Counted from the first letter of the stretch, positions 50,126-58,444 are shown. The stretch is DNA of 64,000 nucleotides from Amycolatopsis saalfeldensis (GCF_900110575.1 NZ_FOEF01000001.1:248001-312000), one strand, 5' to 3'. Notes: generated by a model from the sequence alone, not told the origin. A program made the numbers and translations.

Positions 50126-51211
50126 TCACCGGTCGCGGGTCGGGTCCAGCAGCTCGGTGTACGCGGTCGTCCGCAGGTCACCGCCTTTCAGCTCGGCGGT
50201 CCGCTCCGCACCCAGCACTCCGATCCCCTCCTGGTACGTCGCGCCGCCGCGGGCGCCCAGCGGCAGCGAGATCCCCGGCGACGCCGGTCGGTAGGCCGTG
50301 AGCTCACCGCCCTCGATGAGCGCCCGGATGTTCGCGGCCACGACGTCGGCCTGCATTCCGGCCGCCCGCGCCATCTTCGCCTCCGGCAGGTCCACCAGGT
50401 CGCCGAGCGCGAAGACCCGGTCGTGGCCGTCGACGCGAAGGTGCGGGGTCACCCGCAGCGTCCCGGCCGCCGTCCGCGCGGGTGAGCCGGACAGGTAGCC
50501 CGAGGCCGGCGCGACGCCGAAGCAGCGAAACCACACGTCGGCGCTCACCTGATGCCCCGACCGCGTCGTCACGGTGAACGATTTCGCTTGTCCCGCCTCG
50601 GAAACCGGCTCCTCCGTCAGGCTGGTCTCCAGGAGCAACGTGACGCCCAGCGTGTCGAGCTGGCGGCGCAGCTCCGCACGGAACTCCTCGGGGTACCGCC
50701 CGCCGAGCACGTCCACCGCGGGGTCGACGATCGTCACGGCCTTGTCCGGCCAGCGGTCCTTGATCTCGCCGGTCAGCTCCAGCCCGACCGGGCCGGCGCC
50801 GAGCAGCAGCATCGAGCGCGCCTCGGCCACCGCCTCCCTCGCGGCGCGGAGCCGGGCTTTCGCCGCGACGGTCCCGAAAACGTCCATCTTCGCCGGGAAC
50901 GGATACGCCGACCCCGTGGCGAGCACGACGTAATCAGCCACCACCCGCCGGCCTGACGAGAGCGTCACCGCGCCATCACCGTCACCGACCCGCACGACGT
51001 GGTCGCGGAGAATCCGGCCGTGCCGAAGCAAGTTCCCGTACGGCAGGAAAATCCGGTCCGTCCACTCGGGATCCACCAGCGCTCGCAACGCCGCGTTGTG
51101 GTGAACGAACTCCTCCCTCGGCTCGACGAGCAGCACCTCCGCGACGTCGTCAAGCGCCTTCGCCACCGCGATGCCGCCGTACCCGCCGCCGGCCACCACC
51201 ACTCTCGCCAT
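50126..51211 (-). CDS. FAD-dependent pyridine nucleotide-disulphide-type oxidoreductase (AIF/NDH2-like)
   Basis: A 361-residue flavoprotein. FAD loop VVVAGGGYGGIAVAKAL (about 3-19), FVHHNAALRALVDPEW, the NAD(P) loop LLLGAGPVGLELTGEI (near 135), and VFALGDLVDLPEAKMARAAGMQADVVA as the C-terminal FAD motif. It lacks a CxxxxC disulfide and a C-terminal membrane segment. The pattern fits AIF/FSP1-type quinone or NADH oxidoreductases. ATG at 51211 is chosen; GTG at 51214 is adjacent. It is divergent from MarR across three operator-like palindromes, so it is probably induced by a redox-active or quinone-like compound. Confidence 0.8.
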   Translation of the reverse strand: MARVVVAGGGYGGIAVAKALDDVAEVLLVEPREEFVHHNAALRALVDPEWTDRIFLPYGNLLRHGRILRDHVVRVGDGDGAVTLSSGRRVVADYVVLATGSAYPFPAKMDVFGTVAAKARLRAAREAVAEARSMLLLGAGPVGLELTGEIKDRWPDKAVTIVDPAVDVLGGRYPEEFRAELRRQLDTLGVTLLLETSLTEEPVSEAGQAKSFTVTTRSGHQVSADVWFRCFGVAPASGYLSGSPARTAAGTLRVTPHLRVDGHDRVFALGDLVDLPEAKMARAAGMQADVVAANIRALIEGGELTAYRPASPGISLPLGARGGATYQEGIGVLGAERTAELKGGDLRTTAYTELLDPTRDR

Positions 51212-51224
51212 CACGCCGCCTTTG

Positions 51225-51239
51225 GTTCGTTATACTAAC
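51225..51239. promoter_or_regulatory. third, degenerate MarR operator
   Basis: GTTCGTTATACTAAC has partial symmetry (GTT.GT / AC.AAC) and resembles the two better sites that follow. Centre-to-centre distance to the next site is 16 bases. Confidence 0.35.
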
Positions 51240-51256
51240 AGTTCGTAGTACGAACC
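51240..51256. promoter_or_regulatory. MarR operator 1
   Basis: AGTTCGTAGTACGAACC contains the perfect 15-bp palindrome GTTCGTAGTACGAAC. It lies between the divergent oxidoreductase and MarR genes, 24 bases centre to centre from operator 2. Confidence 0.7.
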
Positions 51257-51258
51257 AC

Positions 51259-51288
51259 AGGTTAGTTCGCACTACGAACTGTCGTCAA
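51259..51288 (-). promoter_or_regulatory. promoter of the FAD oxidoreductase gene
   Basis: On the minus strand TTGACG (51288-51283), an 18-base spacer and TAACCT (51264-51259). Operator 2 occupies most of the spacer. Confidence 0.5.
51264..51280. promoter_or_regulatory. MarR operator 2
   Basis: AGTTCGCACTACGAACT shares the AGTTCGTA/TACGAACT arms with one mismatch. It lies between the -35 and -10 of the oxidoreductase promoter and over the -35 region of marR. Confidence 0.7.
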
Positions 51289-51289
51289 G

Positions 51290-51295
51290 TAGGCT
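51290..51295 (+). promoter_or_regulatory. -10 of marR
   Basis: TAGGCT is followed by GGGAGGAG at 51303-51310 and ATG at 51313. Confidence 0.4.
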
Positions 51296-51312
51296 GTGCA
51301 CAGGGAGGAGCC

Positions 51313-51750
51313 ATGACGAAGACACTGCCCGCCGCGGAAATCGAGCTGGCTGGTTCCTTGGTGCGGCTTTCGCATCTGGTGCAGCACGTGTTCGCCGACG
51401 TCAGCCGGCAGCACGACCTGACGCCGCAACAGGCTCAGCTGCTGTGCGTGCTGATGAACGGGCCGCTGGGGATGTCGGAGCTGGGCCGGGTGCTGCACCT
51501 GGAGAAGTCCAGCCTCTCCGGCCTGGTCGACCGGGTGGTGCGCCGCGATCTGGCCACCCGCGGCCAGCACCGCACCGACCGCCGCACCAGCCAGGTCACC
51601 CTGACCGACCAAGGCCGCGCCCTGGCCCGCACAACCCACGACGGCATCGCCGCCGAGCTGGCCACCCTCCTCGCCGACCTGCCCCCAGCCAACCGAGCCC
51701 GCCTCGGCGCCGACCTCACCCACCTGCTCGCGGGCACCCACCTGGCCTGA
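51313..51750 (+). CDS. MarR-family repressor
   Basis: A 145-residue winged-helix dimer. Core: DLTPQQAQLLCVLMNGPLGMSELGRVLHLEKSSLSGLVDRVVRRDLATRGQHRTDRRTSQVTLTDQGRAL, with the beta-hairpin wing. Flanking helices form the dimer interface. It has a good ribosome-binding site. Adjacent palindromes predict repression of itself and of the divergent FAD oxidoreductase. The inducer is not readable; MarR relatives often respond to phenolics or oxidants. Confidence 0.88.
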   Translation: MTKTLPAAEIELAGSLVRLSHLVQHVFADVSRQHDLTPQQAQLLCVLMNGPLGMSELGRVLHLEKSSLSGLVDRVVRRDLATRGQHRTDRRTSQVTLTDQGRALARTTHDGIAAELATLLADLPPANRARLGADLTHLLAGTHLA

Positions 51751-51796
51751 GCTGCCGAGCACCAGGGCCGGCGACGCCACACACAGCCCGCGTTGA

Positions 51797-52627
51797 TCAG
51801 TCCTCGTCCGCCGAAGCGGCTTTCACGGCCGCTTCCGCAGTCTCGAAAGCTGAGCGGGCGGCGGTAAGATCGTCGGCAGCTTGCGTGGCGCGGGCTTCCG
51901 CTTCGACGAGGCGGGTGCGGAGGTCGGTGACGCGGGCGTCGGCCTGTTCGGCTGCGTGCTCGGCGCGGATCAGGGCGCGTGCGGCTTCCGCGCGTTCCCC
52001 TTGGGCGGCGGCGGTTTTTCGGCGTTGTTCCTCGCGCCGGGCGCGGGCGCGTTCTCGGGCCTGGCGGTCCTCCTCGGCCTTTTTCCTTTCCGCAGAAGGG
52101 GAAGCGGCCTTCTTGGGTGGCGCTTTCGCCGGCTCGGGCTTCTTCGGCGCCGGGGAAAGCGGCATGGACAGCCACTGGTCCGCGTCCTGCTGGGCCATCG
52201 ACGTCAGGCGTCCGGCCAGGGCCAGGGCGGCGACGGACGGGTCGGCGACCACCGCCTCCAGGGTTTCCTCCACCTCGCGGGCGACCGGATCGCTGAGGCC
52301 GGGAGCTTCTGCCATGATGCGGCGGACCAGCTCGTTGCGGCGGTGGGCCAAGTCGCGCAGTTCGGCGCCCGCGAGGTTCGTGTGGGCCGCACGCAGGCGC
52401 CGGCCCAGGTCGGCCAGCTCGGTCAGCGAGGCGGCCCCGTCGCGGGCCAGGCGGTTGACGAAGAAGGCCGCGCGAGTCGGTTTGCGCAGCGCGCGGATCC
52501 GGGCGGCCAGCTCACGGTCGCCGGCGGCCGTGGCGTCGCGCGCGGCGGCGGTGCGGGCCGCGACGAACTCGCCGGGCTCCCCCGAGCAGAGGGCCTCGGC
52601 GACGGTGTCGAAGTCCGGAACGTCCAC
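51797..52627 (-). CDS. coiled-coil protein of unknown function
   Basis: A 276-residue protein. The N-terminal half (about 1-110) reads VDVPDFDTVAEALCSGEPGEFVAARTAAARDATAAGDRELAARIRALRKPTRAAFFVNRLARDG, a pattern I recall in uncharacterised actinobacterial proteins. The C-terminal half is an Ala/Glu/Lys-rich coiled coil (AERKKAEEDRQARERARARREEQRRKTAAAQGERAEAARALI and following). GTG at 52627 is chosen because the recognised pattern begins there and it clears the divergent gene; the frame is open to 52954. Function unknown. Confidence 0.6.
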   Translation of the reverse strand: MDVPDFDTVAEALCSGEPGEFVAARTAAARDATAAGDRELAARIRALRKPTRAAFFVNRLARDGAASLTELADLGRRLRAAHTNLAGAELRDLAHRRNELVRRIMAEAPGLSDPVAREVEETLEAVVADPSVAALALAGRLTSMAQQDADQWLSMPLSPAPKKPEPAKAPPKKAASPSAERKKAEEDRQARERARARREEQRRKTAAAQGERAEAARALIRAEHAAEQADARVTDLRTRLVEAEARATQAADDLTAARSAFETAEAAVKAASADED

Positions 52628-52712
52628 CCCGCCACCGAACCACAACCGTGGTCCGATTGCGACGGACGGCGTAGCGTGAATGCCCCACCGCAGGTCGAGC
52701 GAGGCGAGGACG

Positions 52713-53588
52713 ATGCCCATGACGTCATCGGGCCGACTCGCGCTGGCGGCCAGCCCCCTGGTCACCGGCGCGCTGCAGGCGCTCCAGCGCGCGACCGGGC
52801 TGCCCGTCGCGATGGGCGGGCCCGTCTCGGCGGGCTCGCGCTCCCTGGTGATCGACCAGCTGCGCGGCACGGCCACGCGCTCGTTGCAGCATCTGCAAGT
52901 CGACACCGGCGCCGGGCTCGGCGGCAAAGCCGTGGCGCTGAGGCGGCCGTCCACGGTCGTCGACTACCTGAGCGCGCAAGGCATCACGCACAAATACGAC
53001 CGCGCCGTGGCTCCCGAGCAACTGCGGGCCATGGTCGCGCTGCCGGTGTGCGTCGGGGAGTCGACGCGCGCGGTGCTCTACGCCGCGACCCGCGATTCGA
53101 TCACGTTCGGCGATCGGGTGCTGCGTGCCGCGACCGCGGTGGTGTCGAGGCTGGAACGGGACATCGAGGTGGAGGAAGAGGTCCGGCGCCGGATCGCGGC
53201 CCAGGCCTACGTTCCCCCGGGCGAGCAGCGACTCGCCGGGGAGCACCTGGAGCTGCACGCCGAACTGCTCGCGATCGCCGATTCGATGCACGACGTCGAG
53301 GCCCGCGCACGTTTGCTCGACGTCTGCGAACGCCTGCGCCCCGACCCCGATACCCACAACACAGACAGCGGAGACAGCGGCATCACGCTTTCCCCGCGGG
53401 AGCTGGACGTGCTGCGGCTCGTGGGCGCCGGCTGCACCAACGACGAGATCTCCGCGGGTCTGGGGCTGCGGGCCAACACCGTCAAGTCCTACCTCAAGCA
53501 CGCGATGCGCAAGCTGGACGCCTCGAACCGGATCCAGGCGGTGAACCGGGCGCGCGCGGCCGGGCTGCTGGCCGGACCGCACGACTGA
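52713..53588 (+). CDS. GAF-LuxR transcriptional regulator
   Basis: A 291-residue one-component regulator. Residues 15-170 form a GAF-like sensor (TGALQALQRATGLPVAMGG, MVALPVCVGESTRAVLYAATRDS). The C-terminal LuxR HTH is LSPRELDVLRLVGAGCTNDEISAGLGLRANTVKSYLKHAMRKLDASNRIQAV (about 225-280). It lacks the receiver Asp. This form is common in actinobacteria beside acyl-CoA metabolism genes, so it may control the acyl-CoA synthetase that follows. ATG at 52713 and 52719 are both possible. Confidence 0.8.
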   Translation: MPMTSSGRLALAASPLVTGALQALQRATGLPVAMGGPVSAGSRSLVIDQLRGTATRSLQHLQVDTGAGLGGKAVALRRPSTVVDYLSAQGITHKYDRAVAPEQLRAMVALPVCVGESTRAVLYAATRDSITFGDRVLRAATAVVSRLERDIEVEEEVRRRIAAQAYVPPGEQRLAGEHLELHAELLAIADSMHDVEARARLLDVCERLRPDPDTHNTDSGDSGITLSPRELDVLRLVGAGCTNDEISAGLGLRANTVKSYLKHAMRKLDASNRIQAVNRARAAGLLAGPHD

Positions 53589-53608
53589 CCACCCTCTTTG
53601 TGGGGTGG
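53589..53608 (+). terminator. short hairpin after the LuxR gene
   Basis: CCACCC (53589-53594) pairs with GGGTGG (53603-53608) immediately after the stop codon. It has a weak T-rich loop. It may attenuate transcription into the synthetase gene. Confidence 0.4.
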
Positions 53609-53681
53609 CCGGTACCACCGGCCGCGAGTCATCATCGCCTCGCGGGCGGTGTCGCCCGCAACGCAGCGAAGGGACCGGCAC

Positions 53682-55208
53682 GTGTTCTACGACCTCGGCG
53701 TCCGCGATTTCCTCGACCGCGCGGAGTCCGTCTACCCGGACCGGATCGCGGTGGTGGACGAGCCCGACCAGCCCGCCGCGCCGTGGGGCGAGGTGACCTA
53801 CCGGGAGCTGGCCCGCCGCGCCGGCGCGCAGGCCGCGAACCTCGACGCCCTCGGTGTGCCCGTGGGCGGGCGCGTCGCGATCGTTTCGCACAACTCCGCG
53901 CGGTTGCTGACGTCGTTCTTCGGCGTCTCCGGCTGGGGTCGGGTGCTGGTGCCGGTGAACTTCCGGCTCGCCGCCGCGGAAGTCCGGTACATCGTCGAGC
54001 ATTCCGGGGCCGAGGTGGTCATGATCGACCCGGAGCTGAAGCCGCTGCTGGACACCGTCACCGCGAAGCACGTGTACGTGCTGGGCGAGCACGACGAGCA
54101 GATCTTCGGCGGTGACGGCGAGCCGCGGCCGTGGGCCGGCGACGAATCGGCCACGGCCACGCTGAACTACACCTCCGGCACCACCGCGCGCCCCAAGGGC
54201 GTGCAGCTCACGCACCGCAACCTCTGGCTGAACGCCGCCGTTTTCGGGCTGCACACCACGTTGAACGACAACGACGTGCTGCTGCACACCCTGCCGATGT
54301 TCCACGCGAACGGCTGGGGCATGCCCTACGCCGTCACCGGCCTCGGCGGGCGGCACATCGTGCTGCGGAAGGTGGACGGCACCGAGATCCTCCGGCGCAT
54401 CGAAGAGCACGGCGTCACGATCATGTGCGCCGCGCCCGCGGTGGTCACGGCCGCCCTCGACGGCGCGGCGAAGTGGGAGGGCGAGGTGCCGGGCCGCGAC
54501 CGCGTGCGGATCGTCGTGGCCGGCGCGCCGCCGCCGACCCGCACCATCGAGCGGGTGCGCGCGGAGCTCGGCTGGGAGTTCATCCAGATCTACGGCCTCA
54601 CCGAGACCTCGCCGCTGCTCACGGTGAACCGGTTCCGCAGCGAGTGGGCGGACCTCGACCCGCACGAGCAGGCGAAGCGCCTCGGCCGCGCCGGCACGCC
54701 CGCGCTCGGCGTCCGGGTGTCGATCGACACCGACGGCGAGGTGCTGGTCCAGTCGAACATGAACCTCGACGGCTACTGGGAGAACCCGGAAGAGACCGCC
54801 CGCGTGCAGGAGGGCAACTGGTTCCACACCGGCGACGGCGGCTCGTTCACCGACGGGTACCTCACCATCGCCGACCGGAAGAAGGACGTGATCATCACCG
54901 GTGGCGAGAACGTCTCGTCCATCGAGGTGGAGGACGCGCTGTCCTCGCACCCGGCCGTCCGCGAGGTCGCGGTGATCGGCATCCCGGACCAGAAGTGGGG
55001 CGAACTCGTCACGGCGCTCGTGGTCACCGACGGCTCCCCCGTGACGGCCGAGGAGCTGATCACCCACTGCCGCGATTACCTGGCGGGCTACAAGTGCCCG
55101 AAACGCGTGGAATTCCTCGACGAGCTGCCCCGCACGGCGACCGGGAAGATCCAGAAGTTCAAGCTGCGCAAGCCTTTCTGGGACGGCCAGGACCGGCAGG
55201 TGAACTGA
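53682..55208 (+). CDS. acyl-CoA synthetase (AMP-binding, AlkK-like)
   Basis: A 508-residue ANL-family enzyme that activates a carboxylic acid to acyl-CoA through an acyl-AMP. P-loop-like motif TLNYTSGTTARPKGVQLTHRN (near 160), A5 GWEFIQIYGLTETSPL, A7 NWFHTGDGGSFTDGYLTIADRKKDVIITGGENVSSIEVEDAL and A10 PRTATGKIQKFKLR with the catalytic Lys. The N-terminal YDLGVRDFLDRAESVYPDRIAVVDE is typical of the AlkK/medium-chain group. GTG at 53682 has AAGGGA upstream. Chain length cannot be decided from sequence. Confidence 0.88.
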   Translation: MFYDLGVRDFLDRAESVYPDRIAVVDEPDQPAAPWGEVTYRELARRAGAQAANLDALGVPVGGRVAIVSHNSARLLTSFFGVSGWGRVLVPVNFRLAAAEVRYIVEHSGAEVVMIDPELKPLLDTVTAKHVYVLGEHDEQIFGGDGEPRPWAGDESATATLNYTSGTTARPKGVQLTHRNLWLNAAVFGLHTTLNDNDVLLHTLPMFHANGWGMPYAVTGLGGRHIVLRKVDGTEILRRIEEHGVTIMCAAPAVVTAALDGAAKWEGEVPGRDRVRIVVAGAPPPTRTIERVRAELGWEFIQIYGLTETSPLLTVNRFRSEWADLDPHEQAKRLGRAGTPALGVRVSIDTDGEVLVQSNMNLDGYWENPEETARVQEGNWFHTGDGGSFTDGYLTIADRKKDVIITGGENVSSIEVEDALSSHPAVREVAVIGIPDQKWGELVTALVVTDGSPVTAEELITHCRDYLAGYKCPKRVEFLDELPRTATGKIQKFKLRKPFWDGQDRQVN

Positions 55209-55211
55209 TCC

Positions 55212-55760
55212 TCACCGGACCGGACGGTAGACGAGCTGCAGCACTCCGTTGCCGAACGCCTTCGACCGGGCCAGCTCGAAGTCGAACGACGGCCCCTCGA
55301 CCGGGAAGAGGCGCCGTCCGCGGCCGACGACGACGGGGTACTGCAGCAGGGTCAGCTCGTCGACCAGGCCGGCGCCCAGCAGCCAGCGCACCAGCGTGGT
55401 GCTGCCGCTGGTCATGATGTCGCCGCCTTCGCCGGCCTTCAGCCCGGCGAGCGCCGTGGCGAGGTCGCCCTCCAGCAACGTCGAGTTCTGCCATCCGACG
55501 CTCGTCAACGTGGTCGACGCGACGTACTTGCGCACGCTGTTCATGAACTCCGCGCCCGGGTCGTCGGCCACCGTGCGGCCCGGCCACGACTCCGCGAAGC
55601 CCTCGTAGGTGACCCGGCCGAGCAGCATCGTGTCCGCGTCCGCCATGCCGGCGCCGACGGCGTGCTCGAGCTCCTCGTTCCAATAGGACAGTGACCACTG
55701 ATCCGGCGCCTCGACCACGCCGTCCAGCGAAATGAACAAAGTGGACACGATCTTGCGCAT
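55212..55760 (-). CDS. dihydrofolate reductase-family protein (RibD-C-like)
   Basis: A 182-residue DHFR-fold reductase. It opens RKIVSTLFISLDGVVEAPDQWS and has TMLLGRVTYEGFAESWP, GSTTLVRWLLGAGLVDELTLLQYPVVVGRGRRLFP. Members use NADPH or F420 cofactors on unknown substrates; many are annotated dihydrofolate reductase without evidence. ATG at 55760 is the natural start. It is convergent with the acyl-CoA synthetase, 3 bases apart. Folate reduction is not implied. Confidence 0.82.
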   Translation of the reverse strand: MRKIVSTLFISLDGVVEAPDQWSLSYWNEELEHAVGAGMADADTMLLGRVTYEGFAESWPGRTVADDPGAEFMNSVRKYVASTTLTSVGWQNSTLLEGDLATALAGLKAGEGGDIMTSGSTTLVRWLLGAGLVDELTLLQYPVVVGRGRRLFPVEGPSFDFELARSKAFGNGVLQLVYRPVR

Positions 55761-55847
55761 CGGCGGGGCTCCTCGGCTCGGGAATGCCGCCACTATCGCG
55801 CAGGCGGACCGGCCGTGCAGGCGTTTCGCCGAAGCCGCTCGGAACGG

Positions 55848-56885
55848 TCAGCCGACCTGGCGCACCAGGTCGAGGGCCCGGCCCAGAGTGGTGAGCTTCG
55901 CGTCGAGCGTCTCGCCCGACGGGTACAGGCGGACGGTGTCGACGCCGGCGTCGCGCCACACACGCAGGCGCTCGCGGACCATGTCCTCGGTGCCGATCAG
56001 CGTGGTGCCCAGCACCATCTCGTCCGTGACGAGTGCGGTGGCGCCGTCGCGATCGCCGGCCAGCCAACGCTCGCGGACCTCGGCCGCGACCTCGGCCCAG
56101 CCCTGGCGGCTGTACGCGTCGTTGTAGAAGTTCGTGCTCGCGGAGCCCATGCCGCCGAGGGAAAAAGCCAGCTCCTTCTTACGGCCGGCCACCATCGTCC
56201 GCAGTTCGTCTTCATCGGCGGCGAACGCGACTTCGGCGCCCTGGCAGACGTCCAGGTCCTTGCGCACTCGCCCGGACTTCGCGAGCCCGGCGTCGATGGG
56301 GCCGAAGTAGGCGCTCGCGCCTTCGGGCACGAAGCTGGTGCCGAGCCAGCCATCGGCGATCTCGCCGGTCAGCTCCAGCAGCTTCGGCGAGAGCGTGGCC
56401 AGGTAGATCGAGATGTCCTCGTTCGGCTTCGACGACAGCCGCATCGGCCGCGCCTCGCCCGGCAGCGGGATCTCGAAAGCCTTGCCGGAGAAGGAGATCT
56501 TCTCACCGGCGAAGGCCTGGCGGATGATCTCGACGGTCTCGCGCATCCGCGTCAGCGGCTTCGCGAACGGCACCCCGTGCAACCCCTCGATCACCTGCGG
56601 GCCGGACGCGCCGAGGCCGAGTGAGAACCGGCCGCCGGACACCTCCGCGAGCGTCAGCGCGGCCTGCGCGATCGCGACCGGCGTGCGGGTGCCGAGCTGG
56701 ATGATCCCGGAGCCGAGCCGCAACCGCTCCGTGCGCCCGGCGAGGTAGCCGAGCACCGACGGCGCGTCGGAGCCCCAGGCCTCGGCGACCCAGCACCCGT
56801 CGAGGCCCAGTTTCTCGGCCTCCAGCACAAAAGCGAGCGTTTCCGCCCAGCCGCCGGACGCCTCGACCGTGGTAGCCGTCCGCAT
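55848..56885 (-). CDS. LLM-class F420-dependent oxidoreductase
   Basis: A 345-residue bacterial-luciferase-like TIM barrel. Motifs: VEASGGWAETLAFVLEAEKLGLDGCWVAEAWGSDAPSVLGYLAGRT, LRLGSGIIQLGTRTPVAIAQAALTLAEVSGGRFSLGLGASGPQVIEGLHGVPF and LTRMRETVEIIRQAFAG. This matches mycobacterial F420-dependent LLM enzymes rather than FMN types. Predicted role is hydride transfer from F420H2 to an unknown substrate. ATG overlaps the last base of the SRPBCC gene stop, so the pair is coupled. Confidence 0.88.
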   Translation of the reverse strand: MRTATTVEASGGWAETLAFVLEAEKLGLDGCWVAEAWGSDAPSVLGYLAGRTERLRLGSGIIQLGTRTPVAIAQAALTLAEVSGGRFSLGLGASGPQVIEGLHGVPFAKPLTRMRETVEIIRQAFAGEKISFSGKAFEIPLPGEARPMRLSSKPNEDISIYLATLSPKLLELTGEIADGWLGTSFVPEGASAYFGPIDAGLAKSGRVRKDLDVCQGAEVAFAADEDELRTMVAGRKKELAFSLGGMGSASTNFYNDAYSRQGWAEVAAEVRERWLAGDRDGATALVTDEMVLGTTLIGTEDMVRERLRVWRDAGVDTVRLYPSGETLDAKLTTLGRALDLVRQVG

Positions 56886-57397
56886 CACTTCGCGGCCTCG
56901 ACGCGGTCCTTGATCGCCGCGATGGTCGCGGTCATCGAGTTCTCGAACTCGCGCATCCGGACGAAGACGATCTTCTGCTCCTTGTCCGGCATCCGGTCGA
57001 TCGCCAGCGACAGGCCCGAGCGCCCCGGGCCTATCCGCATCCACTGGGTGAGCCGGGTGCCGCCGTTCTCCGGAGTCAGGGTGAACCGCCAGGTCGCGGT
57101 CGGGTTCTCGGCGTCCTGGACGGCCCAGGCGAACACCCGCGGCTCGTCGCATTCGACGACGAACGACTTCGTCTGCCACTCGCCGAGCGCGTCGTGCTTG
57201 CTGCTGCCGAGGAACGCGTGGCCCAGCGCCGGGCCCGTGACGCCGTCGCACCACTCGACGGACTGCAGCTCCTGGCTCATCGAGGGCATCAGCCGGACGT
57301 CGGCCACGACCTGCCACACGCGCTCGGGGTCGCCGTCGATCCACGTCGTGGCCTCGACCGTGGGATTGTCCGCGTACCGCGCGCCGGTCCACTCCAT
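56885..57397 (-). CDS. SRPBCC-family protein (polyketide cyclase/dehydrase type)
   Basis: A 170-residue SRPBCC domain: VEATTWIDGDPERVWQVVADVRLMPSMSQELQSVEW, GHAFLGSSKHDALGEWQTKSFVVE and ENPTATWRFTLTPENGGTRLTQWMRI. It probably binds a hydrophobic ligand that the F420 oxidoreductase processes, since the two are coupled in translation. The promoter region shares the decamer TGAAACCCAG with the HxlR promoter. Confidence 0.82.
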   Translation of the reverse strand: MEWTGARYADNPTVEATTWIDGDPERVWQVVADVRLMPSMSQELQSVEWCDGVTGPALGHAFLGSSKHDALGEWQTKSFVVECDEPRVFAWAVQDAENPTATWRFTLTPENGGTRLTQWMRIGPGRSGLSLAIDRMPDKEQKIVFVRMREFENSMTATIAAIKDRVEAAK

Positions 57398-57450
57398 CGT
57401 GGTGCGCCTCCTCGCTCGTCAGAATGGCTCTGACCACGATAGTTGCGTAG

Positions 57451-57466
57451 TGAAACCCAGGTTGTC
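57451..57466 (-). promoter_or_regulatory. -35 TTGACA and HxlR motif before the SRPBCC-LLM genes
   Basis: TTGACA (57466-57461, minus strand) overlaps the HxlR stop codon. The decamer TGAAACCCAG (57451-57460, plus strand) directly follows it. The same decamer occurs at 58016-58025 before hxlR. Confidence 0.45.
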
Positions 57467-57989
57467 AACGCGACGGCCGGCGCTGGGCCTCCTGCCGGGC
57501 GAACCGCGCCTCGACGTCGGGCCGGTGCGCGATCCGCTCCGGGAAGCCGGGGCCGCGGCGCATCCGCGTCGACTCCGCCGTGAGCCGCTCGCCGCATTCC
57601 GCGCACACCACTTCGGCGTGCGTCTCGTGCCCGCAGTCCTTGTGCTGCATGGTGATCGGCGGGCCGGCCTCGGTGGCGAGCCAGCGGTCGCCCCACGCCG
57701 TCATCGCGGCGAGCACGCTCCAGAAGTCACGGCCCTTCTCGGTCAGCACGTAGTCGTAACGCACCGGCTCGGCCTGGTACGGCCGCTTCTCCAGCAGGCC
57801 CTCATCGACCAGCCGCCGGAGCCGGTCGGCGAGGGTGTTGCGCGCGATGCCGAGCGCCTGCTGGAACTCGTCGAAGCGCGTGACGCCGTAGAACGCGTCA
57901 CGCAGCACCAGCGGCGTCCACCAGTCCCCGAGCAGGTCCATGGTCCTCGCGATGGAGCACGGCCACTGCGCGAAGGAGGTCCGTTTCAT
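57465..57989 (-). CDS. HxlR-family regulator
   Basis: A 174-residue winged-helix regulator. Core: CSIARTMDLLGDWWTPLVLRDAFYGVTRFDEFQQALGIARNTLADRLRRLVDEGLLEKRPYQAEPVRYDYVLTEKGRDFW. The C-terminal extension has CGHETHAEVVCAECGERL, a Cys/His zinc-ribbon-like element seen in some HxlR proteins. CSIAR holds the conserved N-terminal Cys used for redox or electrophile sensing. It lies upstream of SRPBCC and LLM genes on the same strand and probably represses them. Confidence 0.85.
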   Translation of the reverse strand: MKRTSFAQWPCSIARTMDLLGDWWTPLVLRDAFYGVTRFDEFQQALGIARNTLADRLRRLVDEGLLEKRPYQAEPVRYDYVLTEKGRDFWSVLAAMTAWGDRWLATEAGPPITMQHKDCGHETHAEVVCAECGERLTAESTRMRRGPGFPERIAHRPDVEARFARQEAQRRPSR

Positions 57990-58015
57990 GGCGCCGAGGG
58001 TACGCCGTCTCAGAC

Positions 58016-58025
58016 TGAAACCCAG
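58016..58025. promoter_or_regulatory. HxlR motif TGAAACCCAG
   Basis: Second copy of the decamer present upstream of the SRPBCC-LLM genes. It lies 27 bases upstream of the HxlR start codon, as expected for autoregulation. Confidence 0.4.
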
Positions 58026-58041
58026 CAGCTGAAGGCCGTGA

Positions 58042-58431
58042 TCAAACGCGATGGCCCACGGTCACGTCCACGTGGTCGGGCACTTCTTCGTGCTGGTCGC
58101 CCACCGAGAGCGTGCCCGTCGGCTCCACCAGCAGCACGGCCGCGCCCGCCTTCGAGGACGGCTTGTGGAACGTGCCGCGCGGGACCACGAAGACCGATCC
58201 ACGGGCGACTGTGACCACGCGCTCGCCCGCGGGCTCACGCAGGCCGATCTCGATCTCGCCGTCGAGGACCAGGAAGAACTCGTCGGTGTCCTCGTGGACG
58301 TGCCACACGTGCTCGCCGGCGAAGCGCGCCAAGCGGATGTCGTAATCGTTGACGGTGTCGACGATGCGGGGGCTCCACACGGCGTCGAAACCGTCGAGCA
58401 CGGACTGCAGGTTGATGGGGTTTTCGCTCAT
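58042..58431 (-). CDS. cupin-domain protein
   Basis: A 129-residue single cupin. Metal-site motif 1 is GEHVWHVHEDTDEFFLVLDGEIEIGL (residues 40-65) and motif 2 is VPRGTFHKPSSKAGAAVLL. His, His, Glu and His ligands are present. It may be a small dioxygenase, isomerase or ligand-binding protein. ATG at 58431 fits the family. It is divergent from a GlxA-type regulator across a small palindrome. Confidence 0.8.
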   Translation of the reverse strand: MSENPINLQSVLDGFDAVWSPRIVDTVNDYDIRLARFAGEHVWHVHEDTDEFFLVLDGEIEIGLREPAGERVVTVARGSVFVVPRGTFHKPSSKAGAAVLLVEPTGTLSVGDQHEEVPDHVDVTVGHRV

Positions 58432-58444
58432 GAGAACGATTCTC
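58432..58444. promoter_or_regulatory. palindrome GAGAACGATTCTC
   Basis: Arms GAGAA/TTCTC around CGA. It sits immediately upstream of the cupin start codon and before the divergent GlxA-type gene. Possible regulator site. Confidence 0.35.

Noticed and set aside
55212..55760. Folate-pathway dihydrofolate reductase
   Set aside because: The protein belongs to the RibD-C-like branch and lacks true DHFR active-site features, so no folate role or antifolate link is claimed.
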